From a bacterium (GTDB taxonomy: Bacteria > Patescibacteria > Microgenomatia > Levybacterales > GWA1-39-11): a DNA stretch of 12,596 bases. Shown piece after piece: positions 5,701 to 11,389 of the stretch (its first letter is position 1; each line of letters opens with the position of its first letter). The DNA lies in NCBI GenBank assembly GCA_021825285.1, contig JAKAHW010000014.1, positions 1 to 12,596 on the forward strand, read 5' to 3'. A program made the position numbers and the translations under genes. The notes beneath the pieces are model-generated. The model ran no database searches. It worked only from the letters and a program-made list of their open reading frames with translations, and was not told the origin of the DNA.

Positions 5701-8657
5701 ACGAAAAAAATGTATCGAGCGATGACAGCACTGGAGCATTTAATGTAAATACGGGCACTTATTACCTCTCAGAAACAGATCTTCCTAATTACAGTTCTGT
5801 TCTTTCTTGTAAAGACGGTGAACAGACGGTAACTCCGGGAACCGGCAATTCAGTATCTGTTCAAAAAGACCATACTGTCGTTTGCACATTCATCAATACA
5901 CATAAAACAGGGAGAATAACATTTCAAAAAGTAGTTGATGATAACAGCGATGTTTCCGGCTGGAAGTTTACAGTAAATGGACAGGATTTTCATTCCGGAG
6001 ATACAGTTGTATTTAACACTGGGACTTATACGGTAGCCGAATCCGGGTCTTTAGATTACACGCCTTTTTCTGTAAGCGGCGCATGCTCTTCTCTCAATGG
6101 AAAAAACGCAACTCTTACGGTTACGGAAGCGGGCGGTACATGTACTTTTACAAACCATGTAAAAAGAGGGAATGTTGTTGTTACTAAATATCAAGATAAT
6201 AACGCAGATGGAGCGAAGCAGGACAGTGAACCCGTACTTGACGGATGGGAAATCAAACTTGGCACTGAATCCAGCCAATTTACGGGAAATGGAGATCCTG
6301 CAATTCCTGGACAAGTTACTTTTAGCGACGTATTGCCCACAACTTATATATTGGGCGAAACAATGAAAGATGAGACGTGGATTCAATCAAATATTACATG
6401 CGATAACGGTAGATATGATGATAAGGTAAAAACATATTCATTGACAGTTTCGCCCGGAAGCACGGTAAACTGCTCGATAGGCAATTATCAGTTGGGGCAT
6501 ATTAAAGTTGTAAAGAATGTTGTGAAGCCTGACGGGTCAGCAGTTACAGATACTTCAACACAATTTCCTTTCAGCGTCGACTATTCTGATCCATTTAATC
6601 TTACAGATGGTGGTCAAAGTACGGTTGATGTAAATCCAGGACCAACACATGTAATAACTGAAACTCCTTCGGAAAATTACGATTTTACAGGATGCGAAAG
6701 CAGTTCAGGCGGTTCGGCTCTTGATCTTCCACAACATGGAATAACGGTTCCGGTTTCAAGCGGACAGACAGTAACCGTAACTTGCACAAACAAACAAAAA
6801 TTGGCAAAGATAACGGTTAGTAAACTAGTGGAAGATGCAAGCGGACAGGCAACAAGCGATACTACGAACTTTACTGTTCAACTAAACAATGCAGATCCTA
6901 AGACAATTGCCGAGCCTTCAACAAATGCAGTTTATACGCCAAATCCCGGCGGATCGTACACAATTACCGAAACAGGAGTTGATGCAAGTAAATATGAAGC
7001 GCTAGGTTGTAAAATTTCAAACGAAACCTCCGCAACGGAATTCAGCTTGTCTTCAAACCAGCAAATAAATGTCACGTGCACAAATAAACAGAAACCGGGA
7101 ACAATTTCAGGAACGAAATTTGATGAATTAGGAAATGTGTTGGCCGGATGGACTATTAAGCTATTCAGTTGCTCGGGAGCGGGAATAGAATGTGTTTCAC
7201 AAGTATCGCAAGATGTTACAGGAAGTGACGGTGGATATAGTTTTGGGAGTTTACTAACAGGGTTTTACCAAGTTGCTGAAGTTATGCAGGCAGGATGGAC
7301 AAATGTTTCAGCTCTTTTCCATAACGTAACAATTAATCCAGGAACCGTAAGTACTGAAAATGACTTTACGAATAAAGGAAATCTTTCAATAACAGCATGT
7401 AAATACGAGAGATCGGGAGGACTAAACAGCGAGAGTCAGACTACACCTGTTGACAATTGGACGTTTAAGATTGGAGAACTTTCTCAAAATACGGGCTCTG
7501 AAAACAACTGTACAACATTTAGCGACCTTAAGCCCGGGACATATACGGTTTCCGAGCTCCCAATTCCCGAAGGGTGGTTTGTAGCAGACGGTTCAGAAGG
7601 AATAAAATCCGTGATTTTAACAAATTCAAATGTGACAGTAAACTTCTTTAATTACAAAAAGGGTGGGATTACAGGCATGAAATGGAATGATGTAAACGGT
7701 GACGGAAGAAGATGTACTTTTACAAGAGATGAAGAGGAATCGCAAGTCTGTGAAAAGGGTCTTTCAGGGTGGACGATATTTATTGACAAAAACGGAAATG
7801 AAAAACTGGACGAAGGCGAACAATCTACTATAACAGGTACGGACGGAGGCTATTCGTTTACGGATCTTAACCCCGGTAGGTATCAAGTTTGTGAAGTTAT
7901 AAAACCCGGTTGGGAACAAACATACCCGGTTAATACAACCGACAGTATTTGTCACAGCGTAACAGTTATGTCGGGAACGGTAGTAGACGGAAAAGATTTT
8001 GGGAACCATTCTCTTACTCCGGTTCTCAAAATTTCAAAGAGTAATAACACCGGTGGAGCGACAATGGCTCCCGGGAATGAAGTTTTGTACACAATAACAG
8101 TAAAAGTAGAGGATGCTGACGCAAAAGACGTAAAAGTTGTTGATCTTTTGCCTAAAGGTTTTGTTTACAAACCTGGAAGCTGGACAGCTTTGTCAGATGT
8201 CCCGACTCGAGGCGATTTGAGAGCATCAGGTGTAACAGGCGAGCCGACTTATGCATCTCCGGGAACATGGCAGCTTGGGAATATGGTATTAGGAGAAACA
8301 GTAACCTTGACACTTATTGCTACAATAGATGGCGGTCAACATCCAGGGACTTATAAAGATGTGGCATGGGCAGAAGGAAGCAATGTGATAGGGGATCAGG
8401 TGTTAGCGCAAGCTTTGCCCACCGGATATGTTGACACAAATTTTGTAGGAACCGATGTTAAGGTAGATAAAGACTCAAATACAAATGCGTCAATTTCTGT
8501 TAAAACCGGAGATGTATTGGGAGCAATGACAGAACTACCGGCAACAGGAGCAAATAATATCTGGGTCATAATGTCAGGAATTGTCTTTGGAGCAGGCGTA
8601 ATATTAACAATTTTTGGAGTATTACTTAGAAAAAAATATGCTAAAAAACTTATCTAA
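2706..8657 (+). CDS. Giant LPATG-anchored surface protein with tandem prealbumin-like (CnaB/SdrD_B-type) domains
   Basis: This is a 1983-residue exported protein. Residues 1-34 are a signal peptide (likely cut after TFA, 32-34). Residues 37-135 form a Thr/Pro- and Ser/Asn-rich stalk, possibly glycosylated. Residues 169-258 look like an Ig/macroglobulin-type domain (opening LTTDKADYSPTDTAVITG). Residues 259-500 form a head region with no domain I can name firmly. From 502 to 1767 run about 13 domains of 85-115 residues with the pattern V-x-K ... Y-x-V-x-E-x-x-P-x-G-W ... T-x-T-N, typical of CnaB/SpaA prealbumin folds; 1463-1556 and 1653-1767 resemble SdrD_B. Residues 1771-1890 resemble DUF11. 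LPATG (1944-1948), a membrane segment (about 1951-1974) and the tail RKKYAKKLI form the sorting signal. It is probably wall-anchored by the sortase encoded two genes downstream. An adhesin or fibre role is inference. Confidence 0.9.
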   Translation: MYKIIRKSLTFVALISMLINSLAPFTYSLPQTFAQEVTPSPTDTPTPTETPAVTQTPTPTETPSVTPQATPSPTEVIPTPTQEVTPTPIPTQTTTGENNSNSNSSNSNTSENQNSPVQTPSVTPSVTPVESPSVSAAGKTGKEDLSISVIKNTSVQSLNLQASNVQASATLTTDKADYSPTDTAVITGTNLMPKATYMLFVSSTDPPAVNFSTQVTTNDQGSFTYGYQLDGNYRPNYSVQLKDATGAVVASTTFTDDASLGKDFKQCANDDPTLGSCHWIGSALQSSNSAYSEGMSVPQRLLLTNIHSTSGNVHTLTFSHQATKGGVHAYDFLTAYNQGNSPALTLNACNDFGGSDGTTCNSLRSGSNTKMVDAPDDAFISKDGSTQTRINNYESTYGNRQIKIYGNSSISLGSFSSISHDVVNSGDTSDSYVLYTLTWTSSSTNILLEMAGHLSTSADWGTNLGAGSVSGGPYHFKLDKLDGSSLGSQDNQIQAGALILPTTLTVNKICNPTSDTGKFNLQIDGQNAGSGADALCGGSTGAVVVSAASHTVGELAGTGTTLSNYTSVIGGDCAPDGSVTLTAGQAKVCNITNTKKTTVVVQKNTVGGDGTFNFTGTGANGLPGSFGITTSSNTGSQTYTVSPGVQYSVSETVPSGWDLTSSSCTSGTPSSFTPTVGQTITCTFTNTKKGHLLVQKTTVPGGDQTVFTINASGSGTITGGGAGTVTDANDKDYEVTPGTYSVSETVPSGWSKTGDTCQGVVIGAGETKTCLLTNTKLGSLVIVKSTTGGDSTFTFTTTGSGISNFFIPTNFGVGVKTFSDINPGAYSVSETVPSGWDQTSAVCNNGDNPSSITVAAGQTVTCTFTNAKKPKLTIIKVTDPISDTGKFNLSINGTQYATDISNGGTTGAQYANIGANTFAEAEGTGTSLSDYTGSVSGIGCSGTATAGTITLAAGDNKICTITNSRNTGTIELKKAWGGHVVGDNTTLKIGTTVGGNEVNEKNVSSDDSTGAFNVNTGTYYLSETDLPNYSSVLSCKDGEQTVTPGTGNSVSVQKDHTVVCTFINTHKTGRITFQKVVDDNSDVSGWKFTVNGQDFHSGDTVVFNTGTYTVAESGSLDYTPFSVSGACSSLNGKNATLTVTEAGGTCTFTNHVKRGNVVVTKYQDNNADGAKQDSEPVLDGWEIKLGTESSQFTGNGDPAIPGQVTFSDVLPTTYILGETMKDETWIQSNITCDNGRYDDKVKTYSLTVSPGSTVNCSIGNYQLGHIKVVKNVVKPDGSAVTDTSTQFPFSVDYSDPFNLTDGGQSTVDVNPGPTHVITETPSENYDFTGCESSSGGSALDLPQHGITVPVSSGQTVTVTCTNKQKLAKITVSKLVEDASGQATSDTTNFTVQLNNADPKTIAEPSTNAVYTPNPGGSYTITETGVDASKYEALGCKISNETSATEFSLSSNQQINVTCTNKQKPGTISGTKFDELGNVLAGWTIKLFSCSGAGIECVSQVSQDVTGSDGGYSFGSLLTGFYQVAEVMQAGWTNVSALFHNVTINPGTVSTENDFTNKGNLSITACKYERSGGLNSESQTTPVDNWTFKIGELSQNTGSENNCTTFSDLKPGTYTVSELPIPEGWFVADGSEGIKSVILTNSNVTVNFFNYKKGGITGMKWNDVNGDGRRCTFTRDEEESQVCEKGLSGWTIFIDKNGNEKLDEGEQSTITGTDGGYSFTDLNPGRYQVCEVIKPGWEQTYPVNTTDSICHSVTVMSGTVVDGKDFGNHSLTPVLKISKSNNTGGATMAPGNEVLYTITVKVEDADAKDVKVVDLLPKGFVYKPGSWTALSDVPTRGDLRASGVTGEPTYASPGTWQLGNMVLGETVTLTLIATIDGGQHPGTYKDVAWAEGSNVIGDQVLAQALPTGYVDTNFVGTDVKVDKDSNTNASISVKTGDVLGAMTELPATGANNIWVIMSGIVFGAGVILTIFGVLLRKKYAKKLI
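4209..8006 (+). repeat. Array of about 13 tandem beta-sandwich domains within the giant surface protein
   Basis: Approximate domain limits in residues are 502-595, 596-689, 690-776, 777-869, 870-965, 966-1068, 1069-1153, 1154-1262, 1263-1365, 1366-1462, 1463-1556, 1558-1651 and 1653-1767. Domains 2, 3 and 4 share SVSETVPSGW almost unchanged, and domains 1 and 5 share SDTGKFNL. Each domain has a Lys in the first strand, a Glu in the middle and an Asn in the last strand. Domains 1-10 also each have a cysteine in the last strand (C-x-x-T/I-N type) and another 13-30 residues before it. The repeats have diverged in DNA except for one 24-base identity (4656-4679 and 5193-5216). Confidence 0.85.
8535..8654 (+). 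other. Sortase sorting signal (LPATG, membrane segment, basic tail)
   Basis: The last 40 residues of the giant protein are LPATG (8535-8549), a hydrophobic segment of about 24 residues containing WVIMSGIVFGAGVILTIFG, and a basic tail with R1975, K1976, K1977, K1980 and K1981. Sortases cut between T and G of this motif. Its order and spacing match classical Gram-positive sorting signals. Confidence 0.92.
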
Positions 8658-9606
8658 AATATTTTTAACAATTTTGTTTGTGGTTTTATCAACTGCGAAT
8701 GTATTTGCGGCATCTTCTGTTTCAATAAGGCTTTCCCAGCCAAAAAGCCCTACCAATCAGGATACCTTTAATATTGTTTTTACAACTTTGGATATCCAAG
8801 GGAGAGTAATAACCGTTAAGTGCTTGAAAAAAGCACCTGGAGAAGCAGGTTTTACCCAATTCGGGGGAGATCAGGTGCTATCTTCCGGAGGAAATACCGG
8901 AAATTGTGCGGTGAATTCATCTTTGATAACTACCGAGGGAACGTATTCTTTTCAGGCAACAGCCCAAGCAGGAGCAGATTCAGCGACAAGTGCAGCTGTT
9001 GATGTTGAATATAAAAAGACCGGACCCGGGGATCCTGTAAATTACAGCAAAGAAAGACCATCCGATTGTGTTTACAAAATTAAATTCAGAACAGCTGATG
9101 ACAGCGGAAAAACAGTAAAAGTCAAGCTTTACAGGTCTGACTCAACAACCGTTGATGCTTCTTCGGTCAGCCAAGTCGACTCAATAAGTATCGGTTCAAG
9201 TACCGATGGGCAATTTGAAAATACAGTTTCTGACTGCGGAAAAACATATTATTTCGGAATCCGGGCATTTGACTTGGCAGGAAACGGGTCGAACATGGTT
9301 GGAGATTCCATAGACAAAACAAACGTGATAGTGCCAACAGGAGCGGCAGGAGGGGCGGGTGTTTCTGGAGCAATTCCTGTAGGAAGAGGTCAAGGACAGG
9401 TCCTTGGAGAGGAGACAAAAGAAACTAAAGCAAAAGGTGAAATAAAAGGAGCCGAGACGCAAGACCAAAAGAATACTGAGCCTAAAAAAGAAGAAAAAAC
9501 TGTTAAAGAAGGATTGTTTAGCGTTAAAAATATTTTGACGACAGGTATAATTGCAGCAGTATTTGTTCTCTTTTACTTCCTCTGGAGAAAAACAAGAAGA
9601 GCTTAA
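8638..9606 (+). CDS. Exported membrane-anchored protein with two Ig-like domains, sortase-operon accessory
   Basis: From the ATG at 8638 the protein has 322 residues. Residues 1-24 are a signal peptide (cut likely after VFA). Two beta-rich domains of about 100 residues follow: 27-127 with C62 and C90, and 133-232 with C144 and C200, so each could hold one disulfide. The second contains a fibronectin/Ig-like ending, YYFGIRAFDLAGNGS. Residues 235-256 are Gly-rich and 257-292 Lys/Glu-rich. A membrane segment (about 299-316) and the tail RKTRRA close the protein, with no LPXTG motif, so it stays in the membrane as a type I protein. The frame is open to a TTG at 8614, but the ATG sits directly before the signal peptide. 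It overlaps the giant gene by 20 bases and ends one base before the sortase. No known family was recognised. Confidence 0.82.
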   Translation: MLKNLSKIFLTILFVVLSTANVFAASSVSIRLSQPKSPTNQDTFNIVFTTLDIQGRVITVKCLKKAPGEAGFTQFGGDQVLSSGGNTGNCAVNSSLITTEGTYSFQATAQAGADSATSAAVDVEYKKTGPGDPVNYSKERPSDCVYKIKFRTADDSGKTVKVKLYRSDSTTVDASSVSQVDSISIGSSTDGQFENTVSDCGKTYYFGIRAFDLAGNGSNMVGDSIDKTNVIVPTGAAGGAGVSGAIPVGRGQGQVLGEETKETKAKGEIKGAETQDQKNTEPKKEEKTVKEGLFSVKNILTTGIIAAVFVLFYFLWRKTRRA

Positions 9607-9607
9607 A

Positions 9608-10195
9608 GTGAAAATAGTTTCATCAATACTAATTTATCTCGGATTATCTTTAGTGGCGGTTTCGCTAATCAGTTTATTTCTAATTTATTTTTCTATTTTC
9701 AGACTCGAGGTGGAATATCAAACATTAGGACCGGGAAAAGTTTCAACAGAAATCAAACCAAAAGACTTGGAATTTGGAATTGTAATCCCAAAAATACGGG
9801 CAAACGCAAAAGTTGTTCCTAATATTGACCCATTTAATTCGAGTACCTATCAATTTGCCCTGACAAAGGGTGTTGCTCACGCGAAAGGATCGTCTTTCCC
9901 CGATAGTGATGGAAATGTTTTTCTTTTTTCCCACTCTTCTGTTAATTTTTATGAAGCTTTGAAATATAACTCAATTTTTTACCTTTTAGATAAACTGGAA
10001 AAAGGAGACCAAATACAAATTTACTACAAGAACAAAGAGCATAAATACAATGTTTATGACAAAAAGTTAGTAGATCCAAGAGATATTTCTTATCTTACAA
10101 AAAATTCAAGTAATAAAACTTTGACTCTAATGACTTGTTGGCCTCCGGGAACAACATTTCAACGACTTCTTATTATAGCCAAAGGAGAAAATTAA
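9608..10195 (+). CDS. Sortase (LPXTG transpeptidase)
   Basis: From the GTG at 9608 the enzyme has 195 residues. A membrane segment at about 4-30 anchors it with the catalytic domain outside. The fold begins with FGIVIPKI (56-63). The catalytic histidine is H109 in FLFSHSS, the cysteine is C177 in TLMTCWPPG, and the arginine is R186 in TFQRLLIIA. The TLxTC motif is diagnostic of sortases. It should cut LPATG of the giant protein and join it to a cell-wall or other amine acceptor; that pairing is inferred from the operon. The frame is open to a TTG at 9551 inside the preceding gene, but the GTG one base after that gene's stop gives the expected short N-terminus, with a weak GAAGAG upstream. I cannot place it in a named sortase class with certainty. 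Confidence 0.93.
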   Translation: MKIVSSILIYLGLSLVAVSLISLFLIYFSIFRLEVEYQTLGPGKVSTEIKPKDLEFGIVIPKIRANAKVVPNIDPFNSSTYQFALTKGVAHAKGSSFPDSDGNVFLFSHSSVNFYEALKYNSIFYLLDKLEKGDQIQIYYKNKEHKYNVYDKKLVDPRDISYLTKNSSNKTLTLMTCWPPGTTFQRLLIIAKGEN

Positions 10196-10218
10196 GAAGC
10201 TTTGGCTTCAATTTTCTT
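10196..10218 (+). terminator. Compact intrinsic terminator at the end of the sortase operon
   Basis: GAAGC (10196-10200), a TTTG loop and GCTTC (10205-10209) form a 5-bp hairpin that begins at the base after the sortase stop. AATTTTCTT follows. The stem is short, so efficiency is uncertain. Its T-rich tract runs into the -35 box of the nusA promoter. Confidence 0.5.
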
Positions 10219-10245
10219 GACTCGAAAGGCACCTTCTGCTATACT
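10217..10245 (+). promoter_or_regulatory. Promoter of the nusA-infB operon
   Basis: TTGACT (10217-10222), a 17-base spacer and TATACT (10240-10245) with TG one base before it form a near-consensus promoter with an extended -10. The expected start of transcription is near 10252, giving a leader of about 49 bases to the nusA ATG. Confidence 0.82.
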
Positions 10246-10268
10246 TGAATCTGGTTTTGAAAAGAGTT

Positions 10269-10291
10269 TGTGGTGGGAATTGCCCACCACA
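10269..10291 (+). promoter_or_regulatory. GC-rich hairpin in the nusA leader
   Basis: TGTGGTGGG (10269-10277) and CCCACCACA (10283-10291) pair perfectly over 9 bp around an AATTG loop. The hairpin lies in the leader, ends 9 bases before the ATG, and is followed by ATTTCATATT, which is U-rich but not a U run. No Shine-Dalgarno is present. It could be an attenuator or a pause site for NusA autocontrol, or it could set translation efficiency. Confidence 0.6.
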
Positions 10292-10300
10292 TTTCATATT

Positions 10301-11356
10301 ATGCCAGTTGTTCAAAGAAGCGAATTTACATTAGCATTAAATCAAATAGCCTCGGAACGAGGGGTTGATCCTTCTATTGTTCTGGACACCATTAAAGGTG
10401 CAATTCTAGCAGCCTTTCGAAAAGACAATCCGGATGTTGTCATTGAAGAATATACAGCCGATCTTGATGAAAGAACAGGCGAGACAAAAATTCTTAAAGA
10501 TGGAAAAGATGTAACTCCTCCCGGATTTGGAAGAATTGCCGCTCAAACCGCAAAACAAGTTTTACTTCAAAAAATAAGAGAGCGCGAGAAAGATGCAGTA
10601 ATAGAAGAGTATTCAAAAAGAGTCGGAACAGTTGTAAACGGAATGATTTTAAGATTCGCAGGCCCAAATATTATTGTTGATATTGGAAAATCAGAAGCGA
10701 TAATTCCCCCATCTGAAAAAATACAAAATGAACAATATTTCTTGAATAAAAAGATGCCTGTTTTTATCGTTGAGATTAACGAGGAAAAAGGTAGAGAGAT
10801 TATTGTTTCTCGTACAAATCCGGGTTTAATCGAAGGTTTACTAAAAAGAGAAGTCCCTGAAGTTGCTGCGGGAAGCGTTCAAGTCAAAAAGATAGTTCGT
10901 GAGCCTGGAAACAGAGCAAAAATAGCAGTATATTCAGAAACTCCCGGAATTGATCCGGTTGGAAGCTGCGTAGGACAAAAAGGAGTGAGAATTCAAGCGG
11001 TAATTGACGGTTTGGATGGGCTTGAAAAAATTGACGTAATTCAGTGGAATCCCGATTCCGTTAAGTTCATCACAAATTCTCTTTCTCCTGCAAAAAATTT
11101 GACAGTTACGCTTGATGAGAAAACAAAAAATGCGAAAGTTGAAGCTCCGAAAGAAGAACTTCCGCTAATCATTGGCCGGGATGGACAAAATGTTCGTCTA
11201 GCTTCCAAATTAACCGGTTATAGCATTGAAGTGGAGGGGCAAGAAGGTCCTGTGGAGGAAGTAGTAGAGGTTGTTGAAAAGCCAGAAGAAAAAGTTAATG
11301 CAGAGGAAATTCAGGAAGTAGAATCCGAAGAAGCACCTAAAAGCGAAGAAGAGTAG
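10301..11356 (+). CDS. nusA: Transcription termination/antitermination factor NusA
   Basis: NusA binds RNA polymerase and nascent RNA to tune pausing, termination and antitermination. From the ATG at 10301 the protein has 351 residues. The N-terminal polymerase-binding domain (about 1-105) includes GVDPSIVLDTIKGAILAAFRK. The S1 domain (about 107-171) begins RVGTVVNGMILRF. KH1 (about 200-265) carries the hallmark DPVGSCVGQKGVRIQ (218-232), and KH2 (about 266-312) carries IGRDGQNVRLASKLTGY (291-307). After 312 comes an acidic Glu-rich tail instead of the acidic repeats of the E. coli protein. The frame is open to a TTG at 10202, but that would begin upstream of the promoter, so the ATG is right. 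The ATG has no SD. infB follows 33 bases after the stop. No rimP-like gene precedes it. Confidence 0.96.
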   Translation: MPVVQRSEFTLALNQIASERGVDPSIVLDTIKGAILAAFRKDNPDVVIEEYTADLDERTGETKILKDGKDVTPPGFGRIAAQTAKQVLLQKIREREKDAVIEEYSKRVGTVVNGMILRFAGPNIIVDIGKSEAIIPPSEKIQNEQYFLNKKMPVFIVEINEEKGREIIVSRTNPGLIEGLLKREVPEVAAGSVQVKKIVREPGNRAKIAVYSETPGIDPVGSCVGQKGVRIQAVIDGLDGLEKIDVIQWNPDSVKFITNSLSPAKNLTVTLDEKTKNAKVEAPKEELPLIIGRDGQNVRLASKLTGYSIEVEGQEGPVEEVVEVVEKPEEKVNAEEIQEVESEEAPKSEEE

Positions 11357-11389
11357 TTTTATGGGAAATTTACTTTTAGCCAAAACAAT

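Noticed and set aside
4209..8006. CRISPR array or mobile element explaining the repeats
   Set aside because: The repeats are protein-coding, diverged in DNA and in frame. No regular spacers, transposase or terminal inverted repeats are seen.
8628..8660. A-AAA-AAA slippery run near the end of the giant gene as a programmed -1 frameshift
   Set aside because: A -1 shift meets a stop at 8642-8644 and cannot join the next gene, which is in the +1 frame. A plain overlapping start explains the layout.
9551..9607. TTG start giving a longer sortase
   Set aside because: It lies inside the previous gene's membrane segment and puts an atypical polar tail ahead of the sortase membrane anchor.
10202..10300. 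TTG start 33 codons upstream for nusA
   Set aside because: It lies before the promoter -10 box, and the extra residues match nothing in NusA, which begins normally at the ATG at 10301.
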